A stretch of DNA of 64,000 nt from Brevundimonas subvibrioides ATCC 15264 (GCF_000144605.1 NC_014375.1:2542001-2606000); one strand, 5' to 3'; counted from the stretch's first letter, positions 27,416 to 36,389 are shown. The notes: generated by a model from the letters alone, not told the origin. Numbers and translations are program-made.

Positions 27416-28264
27416 ATGTTCCAGTGGCCCGGCAAGAAGGATGACGAAGCGACCGAACGTCCCGTCTATCGCGATCCCAACGACCTGAAGGGTCAGGTCG
27501 CGGTCATTTCGGGCTCGACCTCGGGCATCGGACTGGCCCTGGCGCGGGCCGTGGCGTCGCGCGGCGGCGATGTGGTGCTGAACGGCCTGGGGGATCCGTC
27601 CGAGATCGAGCGTACGCGGGCTGAGCTGGAAGCCAGCTGCGGCGTGCGGGTCCGCTATCACGCCGCCGACATGCTGAAGGGCGACGAGGTGGCCGACATG
27701 GTCGCCTTCGCCAAGCACCAGCTGGGCCGGGTCGACATCCTGGTGAACAACGCCGGCATCCAGCATGTGGAGGCGGTCGAGAAATTCCCGTCCGACAAGT
27801 GGGAACAGATCATCGCCATCAACCTGTCCTCGACCTTCTATGCCACCCGCGCCGCCATCCCGATCATGAAGGCGCAAGGCCGCGGGCGGATCGTCAACAT
27901 CGCCTCGGCGCACGGTCTGGTCGCCAGCCCGTTCAAGTCCGCCTATGTCGCCGCCAAGCACGGCGTCGTCGGCTTCACCAAGACGGTGGCTCTGGAAGTC
28001 GCGCGCGACAACATCACCTGCAACGCCATCTGCCCGGGCTATGTCGAGACCCCGCTGGTCCAGTCCCAGATCGCCGATCAGGCGCGCGCGCGCGGCATCT
28101 CAAAGGAAAAGGTCATCACCGACGTGATCCTGGAGGCCCAGCCGACCAAGCAGTTCGTCACCACCGACCAGCTGTCCGGCCTGTTCCTGTACCTGATCTC
28201 CGACCTGGGGGCCTCGGCCAACGGGGCGGCCTTCTCGATCGACGGCGGCTGGACCGCGCAATAA
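27416..28264 (+). CDS. 3-hydroxybutyrate dehydrogenase (SDR family)
   Basis: 282 residues; a ~22-residue polar extension precedes the usual start. SDR motifs: SGSTSGIGLALARAVASRG (NAD-binding TGxxxGIG variant), NNAGIQHVE, the catalytic Ser in NIASAHGLVASPFKSAYVAAKHGVVGF with YxxxK, and the BDH-specific C-terminal segment QPTKQFVTTDQLSGLFLYL. It converts 3-hydroxybutyrate to acetoacetate in PHB and ketone-body use. It is followed 22 bp later by a patatin-like gene and probably cotranscribed with it. The symbol bdhA would fit. Confidence 0.9.
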   Translation: MFQWPGKKDDEATERPVYRDPNDLKGQVAVISGSTSGIGLALARAVASRGGDVVLNGLGDPSEIERTRAELEASCGVRVRYHAADMLKGDEVADMVAFAKHQLGRVDILVNNAGIQHVEAVEKFPSDKWEQIIAINLSSTFYATRAAIPIMKAQGRGRIVNIASAHGLVASPFKSAYVAAKHGVVGFTKTVALEVARDNITCNAICPGYVETPLVQSQIADQARARGISKEKVITDVILEAQPTKQFVTTDQLSGLFLYLISDLGASANGAAFSIDGGWTAQ

Positions 28265-28286
28265 GGCAAGCACGACCGGGGGGCGA

Positions 28287-29378
28287 ATGGCGCTGTTCAA
28301 ACGCAAGATGCCGCCGACGCCCGCCCCCGAGGCGGCCGCCGCCGACGTCGATCCCGCGGCACCGCGCCCCATCTGCCTGGCCCTGCAGGGCGGCGGAGCC
28401 CACGGCGCGTTCCAGTGGGGCGTGCTGGACCGGCTGCTGGAGGACGGGCGGCTCGACATCCGGGCGGTGACCGCCTCCTCGGCTGGGGCCATGAACGGCG
28501 CAGCCCTGGTGTCGGGACTGGCGACCGGCGGGGCGGACGGGGCGCGGGCGACGCTGGACAAGCTGTGGCGCGAGACCAACCAGTCGGGCGGCAAGAACGT
28601 CTTCGGCGACACCTCGATCTGGTCCAACGCCCTGACCCCGGCCTGGCTGAAGGACACCACCTTGTGGCGGGCCTCCGAGACCCTGGCGATGTCGATGTCG
28701 CCCTATGAGTTCAATCCGCTGAACCACCATCCGCTGAAGCGGGTCCTGGGGGCCGCCATCGATTTCGAGGCGATCCAGGGCTCCGACGTCAAGCTGCACG
28801 TCGCCGCCACTGCTGTGCGCCACGCCCGGTCGCGGGTCTTCACCAACAGCGAGATCACCGACCAGGTGCTGCTGGCCTCCGCCTGCTTGCCCCAGCTGTT
28901 CCAGGCGGTCGAGATCGACGGCGAGCCCTATTGGGACGGCGGCTATCTGGCCAATCCGCCGCTGTGGCCCCTGTTCTACGAGGACACGCCCGACGACGTC
29001 CTGCTGATCACCCTGAACGCCTTCGAGCGCGCCGATACGCCCAAGGCCCCCGGCGACATCATGGACCGGCTGAACGAGGTCGTGTTCAACGCCCCCCTGG
29101 TCGCCGAACTGCGCGCCGTCGCCTTCGTCCAGGACCTGATCGAACAGGGCCGCCTGACGCCCTCGGCCCAGGACCGCTATCGCAACATCCTGATGCACGC
29201 CATCGAGGCCGACAGCTGGCTGGGCGACCTGTCGCTGGGGTCCAAGTTCAACACCGAATGGACCTTCCTCAACGACCTGAAGACGCGCGGTCGCGCGGCG
29301 GCCGAGGAATGGCTGGAGAGCTGTTTCGGGGACGTCGGGGTGCGGTCCAGCGTCGATCTGCAGGCGCGGTTCGGGTAG
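28287..29378 (+). CDS. Patatin-like phospholipase
   Basis: 363 residues. The patatin domain shows the oxyanion loop LALQGGGAHGAFQWGVLDRL (about 32-51), the nucleophile elbow ASSAGAMNG (GxSxG variant, Ser near 71) and the catalytic Asp in YWDGGYLANPPLWPLFY (about 213-230). The C-terminal part is helical. A lipid acyl hydrolase without a signal peptide. Its close link to 3-hydroxybutyrate dehydrogenase suggests lipid or PHB-granule metabolism; this is inference. Confidence 0.92.
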   Translation: MALFKRKMPPTPAPEAAAADVDPAAPRPICLALQGGGAHGAFQWGVLDRLLEDGRLDIRAVTASSAGAMNGAALVSGLATGGADGARATLDKLWRETNQSGGKNVFGDTSIWSNALTPAWLKDTTLWRASETLAMSMSPYEFNPLNHHPLKRVLGAAIDFEAIQGSDVKLHVAATAVRHARSRVFTNSEITDQVLLASACLPQLFQAVEIDGEPYWDGGYLANPPLWPLFYEDTPDDVLLITLNAFERADTPKAPGDIMDRLNEVVFNAPLVAELRAVAFVQDLIEQGRLTPSAQDRYRNILMHAIEADSWLGDLSLGSKFNTEWTFLNDLKTRGRAAAEEWLESCFGDVGVRSSVDLQARFG

Positions 29379-29488
29379 GCGGACTTTCAGGTCGAACTGT
29401 CCGGCTTCGCTCCGTTGCAAGCGTCAGAGCGCGCGGGCACGCTGGAGCCTCGGCCGGCCATCCCGGTCTATGCAGCCGGAGACGATGC

Positions 29489-29875
29489 ATGCCCATCCCT
29501 GAAACCACCGGCGTATTCGCCATCGTTCCGAGCAACGACCTGGCGGCGGCGGTTCCGTTTTGGGAGCGGCTGGGCTTCACCCGCACCGGTGGCGACGAGA
29601 ACTACCTCATCATGACCGGCTGGGGATGTGAGGTTCATCTGACCCAGGCCGGCACCGGGCCCTGGGCCGTTCCGGAAGCCCACAACCCCTTCGGTGTCTT
29701 CATTCGAACGCCGGACGTCGATGCGATCGCCGCGCGCGTCGACGACCTGATCATTCGCCCGGGCGGCGTCCTCCGACACCGCGAGTGGGGACTTTATGAA
29801 GTCGGCGTGTGCGGGCCGGATGGTCTGCTCGTCCGCATCGGATGGCCGTCCCACCTCGTGCCGGGCTTCGAATGA
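29489..29875 (+). CDS. VOC-family (bleomycin resistance/glyoxalase-like) protein
   Basis: 128 residues from the ATG at 29489. The pattern FAIVPSNDLAAAVPFWERLGFTRTGGDENYLIMTGWGCEVHLTQ is a vicinal-oxygen-chelate fold of the bleomycin-resistance type, ending LYEVGVCGPDGLLVRIGWP. Such proteins bind or modify small molecules; here the role is unknown. It is followed by the convergent sua5-like gene. Confidence 0.85.
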   Translation: MPIPETTGVFAIVPSNDLAAAVPFWERLGFTRTGGDENYLIMTGWGCEVHLTQAGTGPWAVPEAHNPFGVFIRTPDVDAIAARVDDLIIRPGGVLRHREWGLYEVGVCGPDGLLVRIGWPSHLVPGFE

Positions 29876-29948
29876 ACGGCAGCCTGACAGGACCGGAATC
29901 GCTTGATGCGGTCTTCGGGTGGCCCCACCGGCGAAACCCAATCCACGC

Positions 29949-30926
29949 CTACCCCACAAACCCCGCCGCCCGCCTGAGCCGGTCGTTGATCGCCTCGCCC
30001 AGCCCCGCCATCGGCACGGGGGCGACGGCGATTCCTACGGGGTGCTCCCGGTCCGCCTCGCGCAGCAGACGGAACAGCTTCGCCGCGGCTTCCCGCGGGT
30101 CGCCCGACGGGCTGAGGTTCCAGCGGGGGTCGCCGGAGCCGGGGCCGAAGCCCAGCAGGATCTCCCCCTCCCCCGCCGTCTCCGCGTCGATGCGCACGGG
30201 GGCGTCGGGGGCGTAGTGGAGGGTCAGGCGGCCGGGGGAGCGGTGGCCATGGTCGCTTTCGGCCAGGGGGCCGACCAGGGCCTCGATCTGATCGCGGGTC
30301 ACGGCCCCGGGCCGCAGCAAGGTAACGCGGCCGTCCAGCACCGAGACCACCGTGCTTTCGACCCCGACATCGCACGGCCCGCCGTCCAGGGCGGCGGCGG
30401 CGGACGAGCCGGTCTCCTCCATCGCGTCGGCGAAGGTCGTCGGACTGGGGCGGCCGGAGCGGTTGGCCGAGGGGGCGACGACGGGGCCGCCGAAGGCCTG
30501 AAGCAGCGCCCGCGCGACCGGGTGGCCCGGCACCCGCACCGCCACGCTGTCCAGCCCCGCCCGGGCGAGGTCGCAGACCCGGTCGCCCGGCCGGACCGGG
30601 GCGACGATCGTCAGAGGACCGGGCCAGAAGGCGGCGGCCAGGGCGCGGGCGGCATCGTCGAAAACGGCGATGGCCTCGGCGGCGCCGGTATCGGCGACAT
30701 GGGCGATCAGGGGATTGAACCGGGGCCGGCCCTTGGCCTCGAAGATGCGGGCCACGGCCTCCGCCCTGCCGGCGTCTGCCGCCAGCCCATAGACGGTCTC
30801 GGTCGGCAGGATGACCAGATCGCCGGCCCGCAGCGCGGCGACAGCGGCGTCCAGCCCTTCGCTCAGGCGGATCGGGTCGCCAGCGAGACGTCCACCCGCA
30901 CCTGTCGGCCGATCAGCCTGTTCCAC
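29949..30926 (-). CDS. tsaC: L-threonylcarbamoyladenylate synthase (Sua5 type)
   Basis: 325 residues if the GTG at 30926 is the start. That start lies inside the end of the yceI gene (64 bp overlap); the in-frame alternative is a CTG at about 30875. The YrdC domain (about 25-205) has LVILPTETVYGLAADA, the KGRPRFNPLIAHV signature and APSANRSGRPSPTTFADA. The C-terminal Sua5 domain includes SPGRLTLHYAPDAPV and a Rossmann-like segment. It makes threonylcarbamoyl-AMP for t6A37 in ANN-decoding tRNAs. Long Sua5 form rather than short TsaC. Confidence 0.93.
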   Translation of the reverse strand: MEQADRPTGAGGRLAGDPIRLSEGLDAAVAALRAGDLVILPTETVYGLAADAGRAEAVARIFEAKGRPRFNPLIAHVADTGAAEAIAVFDDAARALAAAFWPGPLTIVAPVRPGDRVCDLARAGLDSVAVRVPGHPVARALLQAFGGPVVAPSANRSGRPSPTTFADAMEETGSSAAAALDGGPCDVGVESTVVSVLDGRVTLLRPGAVTRDQIEALVGPLAESDHGHRSPGRLTLHYAPDAPVRIDAETAGEGEILLGFGPGSGDPRWNLSPSGDPREAAAKLFRLLREADREHPVGIAVAPVPMAGLGEAINDRLRRAAGFVG

Positions 30927-31441
30927 GATCCCTGCGTTCCAATTCCGTAAGCGGCCCGGTCCAGCGAGAAGCCGCCGGTCATCTGCGCCGTCCGGCCATC
31001 GCTGCGCAAGGTCACGGGGAAGCTGACCGGGCGGGTCACGCCCTTCATGGTCACATCGGCCTGGGCCGTGAACCGCTCGCCGTCCAGCCGTCGCAGGGAC
31101 GTCAGCCGAAAGCGGATGTCGGGGAAGCGTTCGGTGTCCAGCAGGGCGGGCCCGATGGCCGGGCGGGTCAGGGCGGCATTGTCCATGCGCAGCGAGGCGG
31201 CCTCGACCGTGACGGCGACCCGCGCCGCCTCCGGCGCTTCGGGATCGAATCGGACGTCGGCGTTCCAGCGCTCGAAACGCCCGGTGCGGTGGCCCAGAGG
31301 ACTGGCCACCCGCATCGTTATGCTGGACTGGGCCGGAACCGCGACCCACCGGCTGACCTGGGCCAGGACCGGCGGGGCATCGAGGGCCGAGACCGCCGCC
31401 GCGATCAGGATCAGACCGGACAGGAAGCGGCGGCGAACCAT
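30863..31441 (-). CDS. YceI-family periplasmic protein
   Basis: 192 residues from the ATG at 31441 (VRRRFLSGL). Signal peptide to about residue 27. The lipocalin-like YceI fold is marked by SRWVAVPAQSSITMRVASPLGHRTGRFERWNADVRFDPE and SLRMDNAALT, then FPDIRFRLTSLRRLDGERFTAQADVTMKGVTRPV. YceI proteins bind isoprenoid chains such as ubiquinone or similar lipids. It follows a cytochrome b561 gene 7 bp away, the usual pairing. Confidence 0.92.
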   Translation of the reverse strand: MVRRRFLSGLILIAAAVSALDAPPVLAQVSRWVAVPAQSSITMRVASPLGHRTGRFERWNADVRFDPEAPEAARVAVTVEAASLRMDNAALTRPAIGPALLDTERFPDIRFRLTSLRRLDGERFTAQADVTMKGVTRPVSFPVTLRSDGRTAQMTGGFSLDRAAYGIGTQGSWNRLIGRQVRVDVSLATRSA

Positions 31442-31448
31442 GATGGCC

Positions 31449-32000
31449 TCAGGGGCGGCGCGGGATGAACGGCACCATCCGGTGCAGCACATTGTCGCGG
31501 TCGACGAAGTGGTGCTTCAGCGCCGCCAGGACGTGCAGGGCCAGCAGCACATAGAGGAACTTCACCCCCAGCTCATGCATGTCCATGAAGGTGCCCGCCA
31601 GCTCGCGGCTCTGCGGCAGGGGCAGCAGGGGCCAGTTGAACAGGCCGAAATAGGAGATGTCGCGCCCGGCTGCGCTGGACGCCGCCCAGCCGCCGAGGGG
31701 CAGGCCGATCAGCAGGACATAGAACAGGACGTGCGTCGTGCGCGCCGCGATCTTCTGCCATTGCGGCGTTCCGGGCGGCATCGGGATGGCCGGGTTCATC
31801 AGACGCCAGATGATCCGTGCCACGGTCAGGACCAGGATCGTCAGCCCGATCTCCTTGTGCAGGACGACGAATTCGCGCGACTGCGGGCCCTCGGTGGCCT
31901 CGTGCGCGGTGATCAGCAGGACCTGGGTCAGGATCAGCAGGGCCAGGCCCCAGTGGAAGATCAGCGAAACGATCGAATAGCGATTGCGTGGCTCGGCCAT
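31449..32000 (-). CDS. Cytochrome b561
   Basis: 183 residues from the ATG at 32000, with ribosome site GGGGG upstream. Four membrane helices carry the haem-ligand histidines: IFHWGLALLILTQVL, VVLHKEIGLTILVLTVARI, TTHVLFYVLLIGLPLGGW and MHELGVKFLYVLLALHVLAALKHHF. Di-haem quinol-linked inner-membrane cytochrome; electron donor or acceptor in the envelope, often acting with YceI. Divergent from the acyl-CoA dehydrogenase. Confidence 0.94.
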   Translation of the reverse strand: MAEPRNRYSIVSLIFHWGLALLILTQVLLITAHEATEGPQSREFVVLHKEIGLTILVLTVARIIWRLMNPAIPMPPGTPQWQKIAARTTHVLFYVLLIGLPLGGWAASSAAGRDISYFGLFNWPLLPLPQSRELAGTFMDMHELGVKFLYVLLALHVLAALKHHFVDRDNVLHRMVPFIPRRP

Positions 32001-32147
32001 GCGGTGTCCCCCGGTGGAGTCGTGAAGCATAGCTTGGCGCACCTGAAGCCAGACTCCAAGCGGTCCCTTGCCTGACGTCACGGCATGGTCGCATGAAGAA
32101 GGGGAACGGAGCGGCCCACGGCTTCGACTGTCTTCGAGGAACGTCCC

Positions 32148-33932
32148 ATGACCTATCGCGCCCCCGTCCGCGACCTGGCCTTCAGCCTGACCGCCGTCGC
32201 CGGCATCGACGACCTGGCCGCCACCGGGGCCTTCCCCGACTATGACGGCGACGTGCTGAACGCCGTGCTGGAAGCCGCGGGACAGTTCTCCGAAGAGGTC
32301 CTGGCCCCCCTCAACCGGCCGGGCGATCTGGCCGGGGCGACCTATGCCAACGGGGCGGTCACGGCCGCGCCCGGGTTCGCCGACGCCTATAGCCAGTTCG
32401 CAGCCGGCGGCTGGACCGGTCTGGCGGCCCCGGCCTCGGCCGGCGGGCAGGCCCTGCCCAAGGCGCTGGAACTGGCGGCCTTCGAGACGGTCCATGCCGC
32501 CAACATGGCCTTCGGCCTGTGCCCCATGCTGTCGCTGGCGGCGATCGAGGCGCTGGAGGCCCACGGGACCGAGCACCAGAAGACCGCCTATCTGCCGCGC
32601 ATGGTCTCGGGCGAATGGACGGGCGCCATGTGCCTGACCGAGCCCCAGGCCGGGTCGGACCTCGGGGCCCTGACGTCCACCGCCACGCCCAACGGCGACG
32701 GTACCTACAGCCTGACGGGCCAGAAGATCTACATCACCTGGGGCGACCACGACGCGACGGACAACATCGTCCACATGGTTCTGGCCCGCCTGCCCGATGC
32801 CCCCGCCGGGCCCAAGGGCATCAGCCTGTTCCTGGCCAACAAGTTTCTGGTGAAGGCCGACGGCACCCTGGGCGACCGCAACGCCTTCCGGCCCGTCGGC
32901 ATCGAGCACAAGCTGGGCATCCACGCCTCCCCGACCTGCGTGATGCAGTACGAGGGCGCGACCGCCGAGCTGGTCGGCCGGCCGAACGAGGGCCTGGCCC
33001 ACATGTTCACGATGATGAACGCCGCCCGGGTCGGCGTCGGCATGGAGGGGGTCGGCATCGCCGACCGGGCGTACCAGCACGCCCTCGCCTATGCGCTGGA
33101 CCGGCGTCAGGGGCGCTCGGTCTGGACCGGCGAGGCCGGCGCGCCGATCTTCGACCATCCCGATGTCCGCCGGACCCTGTCGGTCATGAAGGCCAAGATC
33201 GAGGCCGCGCGGGCCATCTGCCTGTCGACCGGAGTGGCCGCCGACATGGCCCGTCATGCGGCGACGCCCGAAATGCGCGCCCACTGGAAGGGTCGCGAGG
33301 ACCTGCTGACGCCCATCGCCAAGGCCTGGTCGACGGACGCCGGCGTCGAGATCGCCTCGCAGGGGGTCCAGATCCACGGCGGCATGGGGTTCGTCGAGGA
33401 GACCGGCGCGGCCCAGTTCTACCGCGACGCCCGGATCGCCCCGATCTACGAAGGCACCAACGGGATCCAGGCCATGGACCTCGTGGGCCGCAAGCTGTCG
33501 CAGGATGGCGGGGCCTCGGCCAAGGCCGTCATCGCCGAGATGAAGGCCACGCTGACGGACCTGGGCGGCCTGTATTCCGGCAAGCCGATCGAACGCTTCA
33601 AGACGGCGATCGCGGCGGTGGAAGACGCCACCCTGTGGATCCTCGACCGGAAGGCCGATCCGGCCGGAGCCGCCGACGTCCTGGCCGCCGCCGACGCCTA
33701 TCTGAAGCTGATGGGCGACGTCATCGGCGGCTGGATGCTGGCCAGGGGAGCGCTGGCGGCCAAGGCCAGGCTGACCGCAGGCGACGGCGACCCGGCGTGG
33801 CTGGAAGGCAAGATCGCCCTGTACGAAATCTACGCCGCCAACGTCCTGGGCCACGCGTCGAGCCGACTGGCGGCCATCGGTCAGGGCGGCGACCTGCTGA
33901 AGCGCATGGGTCGCGAGGCGCTGGGGGTCTGA
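32148..33932 (+). CDS. Acyl-CoA dehydrogenase, long form (DmdC-like)
   Basis: 594 residues, the length of the C-terminally extended acyl-CoA dehydrogenases related to 3-methylmercaptopropionyl-CoA dehydrogenase. It shows the FAD/substrate signature MCLTEPQAGSDLGALTSTA, YSLTGQKIYITWGDHD, VGIEHKLGIHASPTCVM, QGVQIHGGMGFVEETGAAQFYRDARIAPIYEGTNGIQAMDL, and a C-terminal helical domain (about 470-590). It oxidises an acyl-CoA at C2-C3 and passes electrons to ETF; substrate unknown. No other beta-oxidation gene is adjacent. Confidence 0.94.
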   Translation: MTYRAPVRDLAFSLTAVAGIDDLAATGAFPDYDGDVLNAVLEAAGQFSEEVLAPLNRPGDLAGATYANGAVTAAPGFADAYSQFAAGGWTGLAAPASAGGQALPKALELAAFETVHAANMAFGLCPMLSLAAIEALEAHGTEHQKTAYLPRMVSGEWTGAMCLTEPQAGSDLGALTSTATPNGDGTYSLTGQKIYITWGDHDATDNIVHMVLARLPDAPAGPKGISLFLANKFLVKADGTLGDRNAFRPVGIEHKLGIHASPTCVMQYEGATAELVGRPNEGLAHMFTMMNAARVGVGMEGVGIADRAYQHALAYALDRRQGRSVWTGEAGAPIFDHPDVRRTLSVMKAKIEAARAICLSTGVAADMARHAATPEMRAHWKGREDLLTPIAKAWSTDAGVEIASQGVQIHGGMGFVEETGAAQFYRDARIAPIYEGTNGIQAMDLVGRKLSQDGGASAKAVIAEMKATLTDLGGLYSGKPIERFKTAIAAVEDATLWILDRKADPAGAADVLAAADAYLKLMGDVIGGWMLARGALAAKARLTAGDGDPAWLEGKIALYEIYAANVLGHASSRLAAIGQGGDLLKRMGREALGV

Positions 33933-34038
33933 GGCCCCGAATTGCACTCTAAAAAACCGGGTGCAAAAGGTGCAAATGCCGCTCAAACCCTGTGGTGGGC
34001 TGACCGGGCCGATTGCACCCGTGCAACCCGTTTGCACG
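33931..34038. repeat. GGCCGATTGCAC-type intergenic repeat, copy 2, with clustered GTGCAA sites
   Basis: Within about 100 bp there are three TTGCAC and three GTGCAA hexamers (33943, 33962, 33971, 34014, 34022, 34033), each being the complement of the other. The left part (GAATTGCACTCTAAAAAACCGGGTGCAA) matches copy 1 near 15300 read on its minus strand, and GGCCGATTGCAC appears again at the right. It lies between the convergent acyl-CoA dehydrogenase and hfsB genes. It could be a small repeat family, a bidirectional terminator or protein-binding sites; unresolved. Confidence 0.55.
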
Positions 34039-34120
34039 CTGCCCACCCCCCGCGAAAGCCGGATGGGCAGTGTCGGTCAAGATAGCACAGGCCTGCGTCA
34101 GAAACGGACGCAGCGCGGGA

Positions 34121-34822
34121 TCAGCCCGTGAGCCGCTTCAGAAAGGCGGGCGGGCGATAGGTGGACCGGTTGACGACCACGCCAGCGATGCGGCCGCCGA
34201 CGGATTCGATCTCGTCCCGCAGGATCACGGGCTCGGCCGCGCCCGACACGTCGCTGGCCACGACCAGAACGGTCGCATCGACGAACGGGGCCAGGGTGAT
34301 CGACAGGTCGCTGCGGTCCGCGGCCGGCGCGTCGATGATGACCGTGTCGGCGTGCTTCCGCATCGCGTCCCAGTAGCGGGGATCATGGACCGGCTCGGCG
34401 CGCTGGCCCGAGCGCAGCACCTCGGCCCGGAACCGGGTGACCCACAGACGGCCGCCCAGACAGGGGCGCGCGGTCATCAGGCGCGCCGGAGCGACGGGCT
34501 TGCGGTCGCTGCCGATCACCGGGGGGCTGACGGCAAAGAAGGCCGAGCCGTCGGGTGACGACGCCGTCGCCGCGCCCAGACGCCCGAACCGCTCCCAGTC
34601 GCCGCCGACCGCCTCCTGCTGGCCAGGCTGGTGCAGGTCGGCGTCGATCAGCCAGACGGGTTTGCGCGCCCGCACGGCCGCCAGCCGGGCGAACTCGCGG
34701 GCCACGGTGGAGGCCCCCTCCCCGGTGTTGGCGCAGACGAACTGGATGACCCGTCCGCGATGGGCGGGGGCCGATCCCAGCGCGGCCCAGAGGCCCGCCA
34801 TTTCGCTTGTGAGATCGACCAT
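34121..34822 (-). CDS. hfsB: HfsB-like CpsD/CapB-type ATPase homologue (holdfast synthesis)
   Basis: 233 residues of the bacterial tyrosine-kinase ATPase fold that partners polysaccharide copolymerases. The strand before the P-loop is RVIQFVCANTGEGAST (residues 24-39), where the invariant P-loop lysine is an alanine (Ala37). The Walker A-prime strand VWLIDADLHQPG and the VIIDAP Walker B-like strand are kept, and the C-terminal part (AGVVVNRSTYRPPAFLKRL) has no Tyr cluster. So it probably does not act as a tyrosine kinase. It sits 48 bp behind an HfsA-like gene in the same orientation; the name follows the Caulobacter hfs genes. Confidence 0.75.
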   Translation of the reverse strand: MVDLTSEMAGLWAALGSAPAHRGRVIQFVCANTGEGASTVAREFARLAAVRARKPVWLIDADLHQPGQQEAVGGDWERFGRLGAATASSPDGSAFFAVSPPVIGSDRKPVAPARLMTARPCLGGRLWVTRFRAEVLRSGQRAEPVHDPRYWDAMRKHADTVIIDAPAADRSDLSITLAPFVDATVLVVASDVSGAAEPVILRDEIESVGGRIAGVVVNRSTYRPPAFLKRLTG

Positions 34823-34870
34823 CGAATCGGTTACGCGCTGACTGTCGGGGGGAAGGCTATCATGCCCCCG

Positions 34871-36334
34871 TCAGACCGCCTTCATCGGTGCCACGGCCAG
34901 GACCGGCATATCCAGCGTCCGGCCCACGATGGCCGGCGTCGACAGGCCCCGGCGCGTGAACACGCGCAGCAGACCGACGCACAGGGCCGTGAACCCGGCG
35001 AACAGGACGACCAGCGCCAGCAGCGGCAGCTTCAGGCTGGTTCCCCGCGTGGGGGCGGCGGCACGCTCGATGATGCGGACGTTGTCGGCCCCGGCGCGGA
35101 CCAGACCGGCGTCGGCGCGGCTCTGGGCCTCGCGCTGCTGGAAGTCGCGGATGTTGGCGGTCAGGACGTCGCGGTTGGAGGCGAGCGTGGCGTTCTCGGA
35201 TTCAAGCCGGGTCATCCGCGCCTGGCGGTCCAGGATCTCCGCCAGCTGGCGGTTCACCGAGGCCAGACGCGCCGACAGCGAGTCGCGCTCGGCCTGGGTG
35301 GTGATGCGCGTCGTCTCCAGCTCGGTCCAGACCGGGTTCGGCCCCAGACGGACCTCCTTGGCCCCGACGGTGGTTCCCGAGGCGACATAGGCCTGAAGCC
35401 CCGCGATCCGCGCTTCGATGTCCATCACCGGCTGGCTGTCGGGCTGGTAGCGGGCCAGCAGCTGCTCGCGTTCGGTGCGCAGCTGCAGGATCTGGTCCTG
35501 GGCCGAGACGTTCAGGTCCTGTTGCAGGGTGACCTCCGCAGGCGTGCTGGCCTGCTGCGCCTGCAAGGTCTGCAGCCGACGCGCGGCCTGGTTCAGCTGG
35601 TTCTCGACCGACAGCTTCTCCGTCAGGGTCGACTGATAGACGGCCGCCAGGGCGATCTTGGACGCGGCGAAGTCGCCGATGTCGTTGGAGGTCAGGAAAT
35701 TCTCGTAGGTCGTGTCGACGTCGGCCAGTTCGTCCTCGAACACGCGGCGCTGCGACTGAATGGCGGGAGTGGAGCGGTCCTGGAAGACCTCACGGCGATA
35801 GATCAGATACTGGTCGAGGATGGCGTTCAGGATGCGGGCCGACTTGTCGGCGTCGTCGCTCTCGAATCCCAGGCCGATGATCGAGCTCTGCGGCGTGGTC
35901 GAGATGGTCAGGCCGTCGTTGATGGCCTTGATCGCATCGCCTTCCTGCTTCGCGACCGGGTCGGTCCCGACCTTGCCGGGCTTCTGGAAAAACTCCAGCC
36001 CCAGGGCGCGGACGGCGCGCAGCTTGACCTCGCGGCTGCCGATGATGTTGGCCTCGGCCTGGGCCACCTCACCGGGCGCTGGCGGCGTGGACTGCCGGTC
36101 GCCCAGCCCGACGCGCGGCTGATAGACGTATTCCTGGCCCGCCCCGACGAACAGGCTGGCCCCGGCCGTGTAGGTCTTCTTCAGCGTGAGGACGGCGGCG
36201 GCCCCCAGGGCGAACACCACCAGGAAGATCACGATCATCAGAACCAGTTCGCGAAACAGCAGACCGATGACGTCGAACACCCCGTAGCGGGGGCGAGCCG
36301 AGACATAGGTCGTCGTGCTGGCCGTCGAACGCAT
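34871..36334 (-). CDS. hfsA: HfsA-like polysaccharide copolymerase (Wzz/GumC type)
   Basis: 487 residues. N-terminal membrane helix (about 25-52, LVLMIVIFLVVFALGAAAVL) in a Wzz domain, a long coiled-coil periplasmic region (about 180-400, rich in Gln/Leu/Arg heptads such as KLSVENQLNQAARRLQTLQAQ), and a C-terminal helix (about 435-460) after the RAAAPTRGTSLKLPL Pro-containing motif. It would control polymer length and bridge the periplasm to the outer-membrane exporter. With hfsB behind it and hfsD divergent in front, this corresponds to the Caulobacter holdfast export set. Confidence 0.8.
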   Translation of the reverse strand: MRSTASTTTYVSARPRYGVFDVIGLLFRELVLMIVIFLVVFALGAAAVLTLKKTYTAGASLFVGAGQEYVYQPRVGLGDRQSTPPAPGEVAQAEANIIGSREVKLRAVRALGLEFFQKPGKVGTDPVAKQEGDAIKAINDGLTISTTPQSSIIGLGFESDDADKSARILNAILDQYLIYRREVFQDRSTPAIQSQRRVFEDELADVDTTYENFLTSNDIGDFAASKIALAAVYQSTLTEKLSVENQLNQAARRLQTLQAQQASTPAEVTLQQDLNVSAQDQILQLRTEREQLLARYQPDSQPVMDIEARIAGLQAYVASGTTVGAKEVRLGPNPVWTELETTRITTQAERDSLSARLASVNRQLAEILDRQARMTRLESENATLASNRDVLTANIRDFQQREAQSRADAGLVRAGADNVRIIERAAAPTRGTSLKLPLLALVVLFAGFTALCVGLLRVFTRRGLSTPAIVGRTLDMPVLAVAPMKAV

Positions 36335-36389
36335 GTGAGCAGGCGAATCCGTGGAATCGTAAACGAGATTGATCCTTCAACCGTCGGCG

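Noticed and set aside
31449..34046. An 865-codon leftward frame running from cytochrome b561 through the acyl-CoA dehydrogenase
   Set aside because: Only the last 183 codons are b561; the remainder is the antisense of the dehydrogenase.
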